Assembly (NCBI RefSeq): GCF_002797445.1
Contig: NZ_PGEP01000001.1
Span: 929,001 to 993,000, forward strand
Length of the DNA: 64,000 nucleotides
Reading direction: 5' to 3'
From: Acidovorax sp. 69
GTDB lineage: Bacteria; Pseudomonadota; Gammaproteobacteria; Burkholderiales; Burkholderiaceae_C
Shown: positions 9,045 through 19,694 of the stretch, in pieces
Layout: the number at the start of each line of letters is the position of its first letter
Numbering within the stretch: the stretch's first letter is position 1
The notes under the pieces: model-generated
What the model saw: only the letters and a program-made list of their open reading frames with translations
Database searches by the model: none
Told to the model about the DNA's origin: nothing
Made by a program: the position numbers and the translations under genes

Positions 9045-9847
9045 TCCTGTGGTCCTGTTTTCTCGTGGTGGGCTGCTTCCAGCAGCCCCGTGATCGGCTG
9101 AAGGCGTACCTGCATTTCTGCGAGCAGCAACGCCTGTAAATCCTGTTCAAAAGCCCATAGCCAGCCACCGGGCTGGCGCCAGCGCAGGGGCTCGTCGGCC
9201 CGACCGCTGGTTTGCAGTGCCTGCTGGTGCTTGTGTTGCAGGTGCGCCAGACGCCGTTCCAGATAGCCTGGCAGAGACGTCCACAGCCGCTGCTCGCGCG
9301 CACCCAGCATCTGCTCCATCACGCCGTCCAGCGCCGCCAGCTGTTGCAGGGCCATGGGCCCCTTGGCGAGTGCATGGCGTACCTGTGTCCGCAGCGCCAG
9401 CAGCCGCGTGTCCATCTGCTTTTGCAAATCCAGATAGCGTGGGCCATGGGCTGCAAAGTTCGCATCGGCCTGCGGGTCGGGCAGTTCTACGGGCGTGTTG
9501 TCGGCCCGAGCGCGCAAAGGCTTGGGGGCTGCCACCCCGGCTGTCATGAGGGTCGTCAGATCGGTCCGGGTCTTTTGCACTTGGCGGTCGAGCGCTGGCA
9601 CATCCAGATCGGCCCCCTGCAGCCCGGCCGCTTCCGCTGCCTGCGGCAGAGACTCGATGGCATGCAGCGCCCGGCTCAGCTTGACAGCATCTACGGTGCC
9701 CAGCCACTGGCTCAATGGCTCCGCCACGTCCTGCTGCGGTGACTGCGCCGTGCGCTCGCCATTCTCCCGCGCCCATTGCTGGAGCAGGACAACAAGTCTG
9801 GAACTATTGAGTCGGTGGTGCGGATACATCCCGTGGAGGTCATTCAT
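9041..9847 (-). CDS. DUF3348 family protein
   Basis: A 268-residue, mostly helical soluble protein that starts the stator operon. It opens with MNDLHGMYPHHRLNSSRLVVLLQQW (a second Met at residue 7 is an alternative start), followed by SQWLGTVDAVKLSRAL, and ends with GWLWAFEQDLQALLLAEMQVRLQPITGLLEA; this is the pattern of DUF3348 proteins that precede DUF802 genes in Burkholderiales. No signal peptide or membrane segment is visible, so it should act in the cytoplasm, perhaps on the long tail of the channel protein. Its stop overlaps the DUF802 start by 4 bases. Function unknown. Confidence 0.82.
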   Translation of the reverse strand: MNDLHGMYPHHRLNSSRLVVLLQQWARENGERTAQSPQQDVAEPLSQWLGTVDAVKLSRALHAIESLPQAAEAAGLQGADLDVPALDRQVQKTRTDLTTLMTAGVAAPKPLRARADNTPVELPDPQADANFAAHGPRYLDLQKQMDTRLLALRTQVRHALAKGPMALQQLAALDGVMEQMLGAREQRLWTSLPGYLERRLAHLQHKHQQALQTSGRADEPLRWRQPGGWLWAFEQDLQALLLAEMQVRLQPITGLLEAAHHEKTGPQE

Positions 9848-10360
9848 TCACTGTGCTGGCACCGGCCTCTGGATCTCTCCCAAGGCGCGGGCGTCAGGGA
9901 ACGGGTCCCCAGTGGGCAAAGCCTGCTATTTTCGCAGGAACGCCAGAAGGGCCTGGCTGGGGCGACCCGGCGTTGCAGGTGTTACACCTGTTCCGGGTGA
10001 GAAGACCCGCCAGACAGGCGCAATGCACCCATGCGCCCACCGTGGGGACGGCGATCGCGGGGGAGGGGCGTGTGAGGGCCGTCAGAGCCTTCAGAGTTTT
10101 CGCAAAGGGAGTGGTGCTGCGCAACCAGCGGCTGGGGACGCCGTCTCCACGTGTTGTTAGTGAAATTTTAATGAAAATAGCTGCAGGTGCTTATTTGTAA
10201 AGCACCTGCAGCTATCAAAATCATAGTTGTTGGCACATGGCGAGCCCGCTGCACGTTCTGGGGGGGCAGGCCTGGGCTGCCGCTGTAACGGCTACAGCGA
10301 GCGTATTTCACGGCCACCGTTCGTTGCGCGCTGTGGTCCCTCATCGATGGGGTCAGCGGC
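9848..10360. other. Intergenic region upstream of stator operon
   Basis: About 510 bases between the start of the DUF3348 gene and the end of dgoD. It must hold the promoter of the stator operon. I see a compact dyad at 9966-9997 (CAGGTG at 9976-9981, CACCTG at 9985-9990, flanked by CCCGG and CCGGG), which may be an operator or terminator, and a strong 16-bp palindrome at 10177-10215 listed separately. No convincing gene or RNA is visible. Confidence 0.5.
10177..10215. repeat. Palindromic intergenic repeat, 7-nt loop (copy 1)
   Basis: A perfect 16-bp stem: ATAGCTGCAGGTGCTT at 10177-10192 pairs with 10200-10215, with a 7-base loop. It belongs to a family of AT-flanked hairpins (core TAGxGCTT-N7-AAGCxCTA) found at five other intergenic places in this window. 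It lies 3' of dgoD, so it may end the long sugar operon. Confidence 0.85.
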
Positions 10361-11509
10361 CTACCATTCGGCGAAGCTCCCGTCCCGGTGCCGCCAGACG
10401 GGATTGCGCCAGCGGTGGCCTTGTGCGGCGCGTTCCCGTACATAGTCCTCGTTCACTTCAATGCCCAGTCCTGGCCCCTGGGGGATGGTCACCATGCCGT
10501 CGCTGTAGGCAAACACCTCTGGGTTGGACACATAGTCGAGCAAATCGTTGGCCTCGTTGTAGTGGATGCCCAGGCTCTGCTCCTGGATAAAGGCGTTGTA
10601 GCAGCCGGCGTCAATTTGCAGATTGGCCGCCAGCGCAATGGGCCCCAGCGGGCAGTGCAGGGCCAGTGCCACGTCATAGGCCTCGGCCATGGCGGCAATC
10701 TTGCGGGTTTCGGTGATGCCCCCGGCGTGTGAGGGGTCGGGCTGGATGATGTCCACATACCCCTCTTGCAGCACGCGCTTGAAATCCCAGCGTGAGTACA
10801 GTCGTTCGCCCAGTGCTATGGGTGTGGAGGTCAGAGGGGCCAGCTCCTTGAGGGCCTCATGGTGTTCACTCAGCACAGGCTCTTCGATGAACATCAGCTT
10901 GTATGGGTCAAGCTCCTTCATCAACACCTTGGCCATGGCTTTGTGCACACGCCCGTGAAAGTCCACACCAATACCCACATGGGGGCCCACGGCGTCGCGC
11001 ACGGCGGCGACGTTGGCCAGGCAGCGTTCTACCTTGTCGAAGGTGTCCACGTACTGCATCTCTTCGGTGCCATTCATCTTGACAGCGGTGAATCCCCGCG
11101 CCACGGCGGCTTTGGCGGCGTCGGCGGTTTCGCTCGGGCGGTCCCCGCCGATCCAGCTGTAGACGCGGATGCGGTCACGCACAGAACCCCCCAGCAGTTC
11201 GGACACCGACACCCCGAGCGCCTTGCCTTTGATGTCCCACAACGCCTGGTCGATGCCCGCGAGCGCGCTCATGTGGACGCCACCGCCGCGGTAGAACCCG
11301 CCCCGATAGAGCACAGTCCAGTGGTCCTCGATGTGGCGGGGGTCCTTGCCAATGAGGTAGTCGCCCAGTTCCTCCACCGCAGCAGCCACGGTGTGCGCGC
11401 GGCCTTCCAGAACGGGCTCGCCCCAGCCTACGATGCCTTCATCGGTTTCGATTTTGAGGAAGCACCAGCGTGGCGGCACCAGGAACGTTGTGAGTCGGGT
11501 GATTTTCAT
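10361..11509 (-). CDS. dgoD: D-galactonate dehydratase
   Basis: A 382-residue enolase-superfamily enzyme that converts D-galactonate to 2-keto-3-deoxy-D-galactonate. Catalytic and metal residues fall at the family positions: Asp183 and His185 (GVDFHG), Glu209 (FIEEP), Glu235 (ALGERL) and a His in ALHCPLGP near 285. The N-terminal capping domain ([14 protein letters not shown]) is typical of DgoD. The true start is ATG 11509; the open frame continues upstream through dgoA and part of dgoK in another reading and is not coding there. It is the last gene of the 13-gene sugar operon. Confidence in the reaction is high from length and residues. Confidence 0.96.
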   Translation of the reverse strand: MKITRLTTFLVPPRWCFLKIETDEGIVGWGEPVLEGRAHTVAAAVEELGDYLIGKDPRHIEDHWTVLYRGGFYRGGGVHMSALAGIDQALWDIKGKALGVSVSELLGGSVRDRIRVYSWIGGDRPSETADAAKAAVARGFTAVKMNGTEEMQYVDTFDKVERCLANVAAVRDAVGPHVGIGVDFHGRVHKAMAKVLMKELDPYKLMFIEEPVLSEHHEALKELAPLTSTPIALGERLYSRWDFKRVLQEGYVDIIQPDPSHAGGITETRKIAAMAEAYDVALALHCPLGPIALAANLQIDAGCYNAFIQEQSLGIHYNEANDLLDYVSNPEVFAYSDGMVTIPQGPGLGIEVNEDYVRERAAQGHRWRNPVWRHRDGSFAEW

Positions 11510-11547
11510 GGCGACGGAATCAGTGGGAAATGCGGTGGGGGGGGGCT

Positions 11548-12195
11548 TCAGGCGCCCGGATAGGCCAGGCGCCATGCCGCCATGAAGGCGGTGGCCTGCC
11601 GGGCGACGTCGGCGGCCGTGTCTCCGGGGCGGTACAGCGCGGAGCCCAGGCCAAACCCGCTGGCTCCGGCCGTCGCATACGCCGCGATGCTTTCGGGCAC
11701 GATGCCGCCCACCGGCACCAGGGCCATGGGCGGTGTGATGACTGCGCGCCAGGCTTTGAGTACATGCGGCGGCAGGGCCTCTGCCGGAAACAACTTGAGC
11801 ATGTTGGCCCCAGCGCCCAGGGCGGCGTAGGCCTCCGTCAGCGTGGCCACGCCCGGTGCGCAGGCCATGCCTGCCGCTCTGGCGGCGTGGATGACGCCGG
11901 GATCGCTGTGGGGCATCACCACGATCTGACCGCCCGCTGCAGCCACATCGGCCACCGCCTCGGCAGAGAGCACGGTGCCTGCGCCCACCAGGCAGTCGGC
12001 GGGCAGTGCGTCGCGCAGGGCGCGGATGCTGGCCAGGGGGTTGGGTGAGTTCAGCGGCACTTCGATGATGCGAAAACCCGCGTCGTAAAGCGTTTGGCCG
12101 ATAGCGACCACCTCCTGCGGTTGCACGCCGCGCAGGATGGCGATCAGCCCGCAGCGCTGCAGGAGGTGGAACAGGGTCTTGTCGATGGGGTTCAT
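11548..12195 (-). CDS. dgoA: 2-dehydro-3-deoxy-6-phosphogalactonate aldolase
   Basis: A 215-residue class I aldolase of the KDPG/KDPGal family, splitting 2-keto-3-deoxy-6-phosphogalactonate into pyruvate and glyceraldehyde 3-phosphate. Glu45 ([11 protein letters not shown]) and the Schiff-base Lys134 (NMLKLFPAE) are in place; IEVPLNSP rather than VEVTLRTP points to the galactonate rather than the gluconate enzyme. ATG 12195 overlaps the end of dgoK by 4 bases, showing translational coupling. With dgoK and dgoD it completes the De Ley-Doudoroff route. Confidence 0.95.
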   Translation of the reverse strand: MNPIDKTLFHLLQRCGLIAILRGVQPQEVVAIGQTLYDAGFRIIEVPLNSPNPLASIRALRDALPADCLVGAGTVLSAEAVADVAAAGGQIVVMPHSDPGVIHAARAAGMACAPGVATLTEAYAALGAGANMLKLFPAEALPPHVLKAWRAVITPPMALVPVGGIVPESIAAYATAGASGFGLGSALYRPGDTAADVARQATAFMAAWRLAYPGA

Positions 12196-13244
12196 GGGAC
12201 CAGGCTCGCGTTGGTGGAAGGCGGCGTGTGGGGGATGGCGGGCACTGTGATGAGCCCCGCAGCCAAAGCGATGTGCCACAGACCGGTGGCGGTGGCGTTT
12301 GCCGCCATGGTGGCTTTGTCAAAGCCATAGACCTGCAACGCGATGGCGTAGCGGCGGCACAGGTCGGGCTCGCCGCACAGCACCAGAGTGTGGTGCGCTC
12401 CCAGGCCGTGCGGTTGCACCCGCGCAAGGCAGGCGATCTCGTGGCCAATCAGCAGGCCAGAAAGGTAGTCGGCTTGTGCCGTGGCGGGCAGCTCACCGGT
12501 CAGACCCAGCGTGCGCGTGCTAAAAATGTGCGACAGCAGGCCCAGGTCGGCCTCGCTGCCACGCGCTACCTCCAGTCCGCGCGCAAAGGCCTTGTCATCG
12601 GGCACAGCCGGTGCCTGCATGGTCTTGCCCAGGATGGTGTGGCCGCGTACCGCGGCAAACACCTCACCGGTCATGAAGGTGTAGAAGTGTTCAAGGCGGC
12701 GCTGGCGCGCCACCACCCATTTGCTGTGTGTGCCGGGCAGGCCGATGAGCACAGTGGCGTTGTCGGCCAGCGGCAGGCTGGCCAGCACCCCCAGCACCCC
12801 CAGCACCTGGGTCTCTTCCCCACGCATCACATTGGGCAACAGGCCGCGTTGCATCAGGCCGGGCACGATGTGCAGCGGTGGGGCGTCTCCGCGATGAACG
12901 GCGGTAAGGCCCTGGGCCAACGCATCGAGCGAGGTGGGCGCATTCAGATACGGGGCTTCGCGCCAGCCCTGTGCACTGCCCACCATGCCGCAGGCCAGCA
13001 GTGGCTGGTGGGGTGCGGCGGCCAGCCAATCGCCGCAGCTGTCGTGCAGCGCGCGCTCAAAGGCAGCACCTGGCTCCGGGTCTTCCACCCCCTTGTCAGC
13101 AAGTGGCAAATTCATGATGCCCCAGGGGCGGTGGCGCGTCTCCAGCACTTCGCCGTGGGCACCCATGCGAAAGGCGCGCAGCGAACTGGTGCCCCAGTCC
13201 AGAGTCACCAGGCGGGTGTCAGAGAGGTGGGCGTTGTCTGCCAT
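12192..13244 (-). CDS. dgoK: 2-dehydro-3-deoxygalactonokinase
   Basis: A 350-residue sugar-acid kinase that phosphorylates 2-keto-3-deoxygalactonate at O6. The N-terminus has the phosphate-loop [11 protein letters not shown], and [11 protein letters not shown] and [16 protein letters not shown] are family blocks. It is slightly longer than the E. coli enzyme (about 290) because of an extended C-terminus ([22 protein letters not shown]). It overlaps dgoA by 4 bases and starts 6 bases after the stop of the keto-deoxy-sugar-acid dehydratase gene. Confidence 0.94.
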   Translation of the reverse strand: MADNAHLSDTRLVTLDWGTSSLRAFRMGAHGEVLETRHRPWGIMNLPLADKGVEDPEPGAAFERALHDSCGDWLAAAPHQPLLACGMVGSAQGWREAPYLNAPTSLDALAQGLTAVHRGDAPPLHIVPGLMQRGLLPNVMRGEETQVLGVLGVLASLPLADNATVLIGLPGTHSKWVVARQRRLEHFYTFMTGEVFAAVRGHTILGKTMQAPAVPDDKAFARGLEVARGSEADLGLLSHIFSTRTLGLTGELPATAQADYLSGLLIGHEIACLARVQPHGLGAHHTLVLCGEPDLCRRYAIALQVYGFDKATMAANATATGLWHIALAAGLITVPAIPHTPPSTNASLVP

Positions 13245-13250
13245 GGTGGC

Positions 13251-14189
13251 TTACTTGCCCCAGCGCAGCACCAGGGGGTCCAGCCGGCGCGCGATGTCGA
13301 TCAGGCCCCGGCGCACCTCGGGGTGCATGGCCGGGAAGGGGTGGCGACCGGCCTCGCAGGCGATCACGCCGCCTTCCTTCATCAGTGCCTTGGCCGTGAG
13401 GATGCCGCCCTGGCGGTTTTCGTGGTTGATCAGCGGCAACCAGCGCTGGTAGAGCGCAAAAGCCTGGTCCGTGTCGCCCTGGCGGTGCGCCTCGATGATG
13501 GGGCGGATGCCGTCGGGGAAGGCGCCGCCTGTCATGGCACCGGTAGCGCCTGCGTCCAGGTCGGCCAGCAGGGTGATGGCCTCTTCGCCGTCCCATGGGC
13601 CTTCGATGGCATCACCGCCCAGGCGGATCAGCTCGCGCAGCTTGCTGGCGGCACCGGGTACTTCGATCTTGAAGTAGGCCAGGTTTTCAATCTCTTGCGC
13701 CATGCGGGCCAGGAACGGGGGCGACAACACGGTGCCGCTGGCGGGCGCGTCCTGTACCATGATCGGAATGCCGATGGCGTCGGACACGCGGGCGTAGAAC
13801 TCGTAGATCTGCGCCTCGGGCACGCGGAAGGTGGCACCGTGGTAGGGCGGCATCACCATCACCATGGCGGCGCCCATGTCCTGCGCGGCGCGGCTGCGCT
13901 CGGCGCACACGCGGGTGCCGTAGTGGGTGGTGGTGACGATCACGGGCACGCGGCCTGCCACGTGCTCCAGCGACAGGCGGGTCAGGGTTTCACGCTCGGC
14001 ATCCGATAGCGAGAACTGCTCGGAGAAGTTGGCCAGGATGCAGACGCCATCCACGCCCGCATCGATCATGAAGTCCAGGCAGCGCTTCTGGCTGTCGAGG
14101 TCGAGCGTGCCGTCTTCGTGGAAGGTGGTGGGCACCACGGGGAAGATGCCGCGATAGCGAGGGTTCTGGAGGGAATGGGTGGCTGGCAT
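13251..14189 (-). CDS. 2-keto-3-deoxy-L-arabonate dehydratase (DHDPS family)
   Basis: A 312-residue (beta/alpha)8 enzyme of the DapA/NanA superfamily. The Schiff-base Lys is Lys174 (LAYFKIEVPG) and the partner Tyr is in MPPYHGA (about 116). Within the superfamily the sequence (DAPASGTVLSPPF, KIEVPGAASKLREL) fits enzymes that dehydrate 2-keto-3-deoxy-L-arabonate to 2-oxoglutarate semialdehyde in the oxidative L-arabinose pathway (AraD of Azospirillum naming). The next gene upstream is an L-arabonate dehydratase and the first gene of the operon is a semialdehyde dehydrogenase, which completes the route. An aldolase role is possible but fits the context less well. Confidence 0.85.
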   Translation of the reverse strand: MPATHSLQNPRYRGIFPVVPTTFHEDGTLDLDSQKRCLDFMIDAGVDGVCILANFSEQFSLSDAERETLTRLSLEHVAGRVPVIVTTTHYGTRVCAERSRAAQDMGAAMVMVMPPYHGATFRVPEAQIYEFYARVSDAIGIPIMVQDAPASGTVLSPPFLARMAQEIENLAYFKIEVPGAASKLRELIRLGGDAIEGPWDGEEAITLLADLDAGATGAMTGGAFPDGIRPIIEAHRQGDTDQAFALYQRWLPLINHENRQGGILTAKALMKEGGVIACEAGRHPFPAMHPEVRRGLIDIARRLDPLVLRWGK

Positions 14190-14210
14190 GGCGGAGGAAA
14201 GTAAAAATTT

Positions 14211-14274
14211 GATTGAAATACGGCTCTAGCGCTTATCTATCAAGCACTAATAGCTATGAAATATGTAGCAATCT
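14211..14274. repeat. Palindromic intergenic repeat, 7-nt loop (copy 2)
   Basis: TAGCGCTT at 14227-14234 and AAGCACTA at 14242-14249 flank the 7-base loop ATCTATC; the flanks are AT-rich (TTTGATTGAAATA before, ATAGCTATGAAATATGTAG after). It lies inside the sugar operon between two dehydratase genes, so it could lower expression of the genes after it. Confidence 0.75.
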
Positions 14275-14297
14275 CCGTGGCTGGTGGGCCGTCGGTA

Positions 14298-16031
14298 TCA
14301 GTGAGAGTGGCGAGGCACGGCAGCGCCTCGGCAGCCGACCAGAAAGTCGAAGTCGCAGCCATCGTCGGCCTGCAGCACGTGGTCCACATACAGGCGCTGA
14401 TAGCCACCGCGCCCGCCCATGTCGGTGCTGGCCAGCGCGGCCAGGCGCGCGGCCAGTTCTTCATCGCTGATGTCCAGGTGCAGGCGGCCCGCTTCGCAGT
14501 CGAGTTCGATGAAGTCACCGTCTTGCACGGCGGCCAATGGGCCACCGGCAGCGGCTTCGGGCGCCACGTGCAGCACCACGGTGCCGTAGGCGGTGCCGCT
14601 CATGCGCGCGTCGGAGATGCGCACCATGTCTTTCACACCCTGGCGCAGCAGCTTGGGTGGCAGGCCCATGTTGCCCACCTCGGCCATGCCGGGGTAGCCC
14701 TTGGGGCCGCAGTTCTTGAGCACCATCACGCAGCTGGCGTCGATGTCCAGGTTCTCATCGACGATGCGCTCCTTGTAGTGCTCCAGGTTCTCGAACACCA
14801 CAGCGCGGCCCCGGTGCTTGAGCAGCTCGGGCGATGCCGCCGATGGCTTGAGCACCGCACCGCGCGGCGACAGGTTGCCGCGCAGGATGCAGATGCCGCC
14901 GTCGGCAATCAGTGGGTTGGTGATCGGGCGGATCACCTCGTCGTCGTACTGCGGGGCTTCGCGCACGTTGTCCCACAGGCTTCGGCCATTCACAGTGAGT
15001 GCATCAGGATGGGGCAGCAGGTTGTGTTCGCCCAGGCGGCGCAGCACGGCGGGCAGGCCGCCCGCGTAGTAGAACTCTTCCATCAGGAAACGGCCCGAGG
15101 GCTGCAGGTCCACCAGCGTGGGCGTGCCACGGCCAATGCGCGTCCAGTCTTCCAGGTCCAGCGGCACCCCCATGCGCCCGGCAATGGCCTTGAGGTGAAT
15201 CACGGCGTTGGTCGAGCCACCGATGGCGGCATTGGTGCGGATGGCGTTCTCGAACGCCTCGCGCGTGAGGATCTTCGACAGCGTGAGCCCTTCGTGCGCC
15301 ATCTCCACAATGCGTTTGCCCGACATATGCGCCAGCACGTAACGGCGCGAATCCACCGCCGGGATGGCCGCGTTGTGCGGCAGCGAGGTGCCCAGTGCCT
15401 CGGCCATGCAGGCCATGGTGCTGGCCGTGCCCATGGTGTTGCAGGTGCCGGCCGAGCGCGACATGCCCGCCTCGGCTGCGAAGAACTGGTGCTCGTTGAT
15501 TTCGCCCGCTTTCAGCGATTCGTGCAGCCGCCACACGGCCGTGCCCGAGCCGATGTCCTTGCCGCCAAGCTTGCCGTTGAGCATGGGGCCGCCCGTCACC
15601 ACGATGGCGGGCACATCGCAGCTGGCCGCGCCCATCAAGAGCGCAGGCGTGGTCTTGTCGCAGCCCACCAGCAGCACCACGGCGTCGATGGGGTTGCCGC
15701 GAATCGCTTCTTCCACGTCCATGCTGGCCAGGTTGCGCGTGAGCATGGCCGTGGGGCGCAGGTTGGATTCGCCGTTGGAGAACACCGGAAATTCGACGGG
15801 GAAGCCGCCCGCTTCGTAAATGCCGCGCTTCACATGCTCGGCAATCTTGCGGAAGTGCGCGTTGCACGGGGTCAGCTCGGACCAGGTGTTGCAGATGCCG
15901 ATCACGGGGCGGCCGTCGAACGCGTGGTCCGGGATGCCCTGGTTCTTCATCCAGCTGCGGTACATGAAGCCGTTCTTGTCGGCCGTGCCGAACCATTCGG
16001 CGGAGCGGAGTTTGCGCTTGGAGGTGGTCAT
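14298..16031 (-). CDS. L-arabonate dehydratase (IlvD/Edd family)
   Basis: A 577-residue Fe-S dehydratase converting L-arabonate to 2-keto-3-deoxy-L-arabonate (AraC in the Azospirillum oxidative arabinose scheme). Cluster cysteines are visible in GICNTWSEL, VGCDKTTPA and AGTCNTMGTA. The start MTTSKRKLRSAEWFGTADKNGFMYRSW and length match arabonate/pentonate dehydratases rather than biosynthetic IlvD (about 610, with different C-terminus). ATG 16031 is used; a TTG 12 bases upstream is possible. It stands between the ABC permease genes and the deoxyarabonate dehydratase gene. D-xylonate could be a side substrate. Confidence 0.92.
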   Translation of the reverse strand: MTTSKRKLRSAEWFGTADKNGFMYRSWMKNQGIPDHAFDGRPVIGICNTWSELTPCNAHFRKIAEHVKRGIYEAGGFPVEFPVFSNGESNLRPTAMLTRNLASMDVEEAIRGNPIDAVVLLVGCDKTTPALLMGAASCDVPAIVVTGGPMLNGKLGGKDIGSGTAVWRLHESLKAGEINEHQFFAAEAGMSRSAGTCNTMGTASTMACMAEALGTSLPHNAAIPAVDSRRYVLAHMSGKRIVEMAHEGLTLSKILTREAFENAIRTNAAIGGSTNAVIHLKAIAGRMGVPLDLEDWTRIGRGTPTLVDLQPSGRFLMEEFYYAGGLPAVLRRLGEHNLLPHPDALTVNGRSLWDNVREAPQYDDEVIRPITNPLIADGGICILRGNLSPRGAVLKPSAASPELLKHRGRAVVFENLEHYKERIVDENLDIDASCVMVLKNCGPKGYPGMAEVGNMGLPPKLLRQGVKDMVRISDARMSGTAYGTVVLHVAPEAAAGGPLAAVQDGDFIELDCEAGRLHLDISDEELAARLAALASTDMGGRGGYQRLYVDHVLQADDGCDFDFLVGCRGAAVPRHSH

Positions 16032-16064
16032 GGTGGGGTGCAAGAGAAAGAGGGGAACAAAGAG

Positions 16065-17099
16065 TCAGCGAGGCTTGCCCGAGCGGCGTGAAAGCAGCCG
16101 CTGCAGCAGGCAGAAAACGAACAGGAGCACACCGACGACGATGCGCGTCCACCAGGAGCTGAGCGTGCCGTCGAAGGAGATCAGGGTCTGGATGATTCCG
16201 AGCATGAGCACGCCAAACAGCGTGCCGGCCACATAGCCCACCCCGCCCGTGAGCAGCGTGCCGCCAATCACCACGGCGGCAATCGCGTCCAGCTCCATGC
16301 CCACGGCATGCAGGCCATAGCCAGAGAGCATGTAGAACGTGAACACCACCCCCGCCAGTGCTGAGCAAAAACCCGACAGCGTGTACACGCCGATCAGCGT
16401 GCGGCGCACCGGCAGGCCCATGAGCACGGCCGATTGCTCGCTGCCACCCACCGCATACACGCTGCGGCCAAACGGTGTGCAGTGCGCTACAAACAGGGCC
16501 ACCAGCAGCACCGCGATGGCAATGAGGGCGCCCAGCGAGAGCGAGGCGCCTTCCCACAAAGGCAGGCGCCACTGGGCCCACTCCGAATAGCCTTCGTGCG
16601 TGATGCTGATCGAGTCGATGCTGATCAGGTAGCACAGCCCCCGCGCCAGGAACATGCCTGCGAGCGTCACGATGAAGGGCTGCAGCCGAAAGCGCTCGAT
16701 GAGGAAGCCCATCAACGCGCCAAACGCCGTGCCCATCAACAGCACCAACGGCACAGCCACCAGCGGGTTCCAGCCCCGGTGCTCCACCAGTGCCGCCAGC
16801 ACCATGGTGGTCAGCGCCACCACCGAGCCCACCGACAGGTCGATACCGCCCGACAGGATGACGAACGTCATGCCCACCGCCACGATGATGAGGAAGGCGT
16901 TGTCGATCAGCAGGTTGAGGAACACCTGGGCCGAGAAGAACCCGGTGTACAGCACCGAACCCAGCGTGGCCATGGCCACGAACAGTGAGATGGTGGCGGC
17001 CAGCGGCAGGTACTTTGGGTTGAACCGGACGCGCCCAGCGGCCTGTGGGGCAGGGGGGCTCACGGTGCTGAAGCCTGCGGTCTTGGGGAGGGCGCTCAT
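16065..17099 (-). CDS. yjfF: Sugar ABC transporter permease, YjfF-like
   Basis: A 344-residue inner-membrane permease of the RbsC/BPD_transp_2 family with eight or more hydrophobic segments. VGMTFVILSGGIDLSVGSVVAL and FIVTLAGMFLARGL are family blocks, and AVGGSEQSAVLMGLPVRR is the EAA-like loop that contacts the ATPase. It pairs with the neighbouring YtfT-like permease (4-base overlap) and YtfR-like ATPase. The E. coli homologue imports galactofuranose; related systems import L-arabinose, which would suit this operon better. Confidence 0.88.
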   Translation of the reverse strand: MSALPKTAGFSTVSPPAPQAAGRVRFNPKYLPLAATISLFVAMATLGSVLYTGFFSAQVFLNLLIDNAFLIIVAVGMTFVILSGGIDLSVGSVVALTTMVLAALVEHRGWNPLVAVPLVLLMGTAFGALMGFLIERFRLQPFIVTLAGMFLARGLCYLISIDSISITHEGYSEWAQWRLPLWEGASLSLGALIAIAVLLVALFVAHCTPFGRSVYAVGGSEQSAVLMGLPVRRTLIGVYTLSGFCSALAGVVFTFYMLSGYGLHAVGMELDAIAAVVIGGTLLTGGVGYVAGTLFGVLMLGIIQTLISFDGTLSSWWTRIVVGVLLFVFCLLQRLLSRRSGKPR

Positions 17100-18140
17100 T
17101 GCAGCGCTCCCGCACCGGGGCGGCGTGTCATGGCGCCGACTTGTGCACGAAACTCGGGCGACTGCAGCAGCATCACCACGAACACCACCACCGCCTTCAC
17201 CACCAGGTTGATCTCGGGTGGAACCCCCAGCGAATAAATGGCGTAGGTCAGCGTCTGGATGATGAGCGCACCGATCACACTGCCCACCAGGCTGAAGCGT
17301 CCGCCGGTGAGGGCGGTGCCACCCAGTGTCACGGCCAGAATGGCATCCAGCTCCAGCAGTTGGCCGGCGTTGTTGCCGTCCGCACTCTTCACGTTGGAGC
17401 TGATCAGCAGCCCCGCAACGCCTGCGCAGATGCCGCAGAACGCGTACGCCGCCACGATGAGCCGGCCCGCCTGCACGCCCGCCAAGCGAGCCGCCGTGGG
17501 GTTGATGCCCACTGCCTGGACGAACAAGCCCAGCGCCGTGCGGGTGATGGCGAGGTACAGGATGGCAAACACCGCTGCCACTACAAACAGCGAGAAGGGC
17601 AGCCCCGCCAGATAGCCGCCACCCATAAAGAAGTAGGGCGTGTAGTAGATGGTGATGATTTGCCCGTCGGTGATGAGCTGGGCGATGCCCCGGCCCGCCA
17701 CCATGAGGATCAGCGTGGCGATGATGGGCTGCATGCCTACCTTGGCCACCAGAACGCCGTTCCACAGGCCACACAACAGGGCCACCCCGATGGCGCACAG
17801 GATGGCTACCGGCAGCGGGAACCGGCTTTCGGTGCCCGACACAGAGCCGCCGATCATCCAGGCCGCCACAGCAGCGGAAATGGCCACCACCGCACCCACT
17901 GAAATGTCGATGCCGCGCGTGGCGATCACCATCGTCATGCCCAGCGACACCAGCACCAGCGGTGCGGCGCGGTTCAGGATGTCGATGAGGCTGCCGTACA
18001 GGTGTCCATCGCGCCATTCGATGTGCAAGAAGCTGGCGTTGAAGGCCGTATTGACAGCCAGCAACAGCAGCAGCGTGATGATGGGCCACGCCAGGCGGTG
18101 GCGCAGCAGCGCGGCTAAAAGGGAAGGAGAGGGGGAACGT

Positions 18141-18148
<8 letters not shown>
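17096..18148 (-). CDS. ytfT: Sugar ABC transporter permease, YtfT-like
   Basis: A 350-residue permease partner of the YjfF-like protein. It has VSLGMTMVIATRGIDISVGAVVAISAAVAAWMIGG, the long spacer of YtfT proteins, VGMQPIIATLILMVAGRGIAQLI, and the cytoplasmic loop QAVGINPTAARLAGVQ. ATG 18148 overlaps the ATPase stop by 8 bases; the open frame extends 19 codons upstream without a good site. Together with YjfF it should form a heterodimeric channel for an aldose in furanose or pyranose form. Confidence 0.88.

Positions 18149-19690
<1,542 letters not shown>

Positions 19691-19694
<4 letters not shown>

Noticed and set aside
5100..9847. Full Zorya defence system
   Set aside because: ZorC and ZorD/ZorE genes are absent, and the DUF3348/DUF2894 partners point to a separate Burkholderiales locus; only the ZorAB-like part is supported.
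10361..12448. 695-residue reading of dgoD with an N-terminal extension
   Set aside because: The extension is antisense-like read-through of dgoA in another frame; the DgoD start at 11509 fits family length and residue numbers.
12228..14009. Plus-strand open frame of 593 residues over dgoK and the deoxyarabonate dehydratase gene
   Set aside because: No family motif; antisense to two well-supported enzymes with intact catalytic residues.
15004..17115. Minus-strand open frame of 703 residues spanning arabonate dehydratase and yjfF
   Set aside because: Runs in a different frame from both genes, with Arg/His/Gly-rich composition and no domain pattern.
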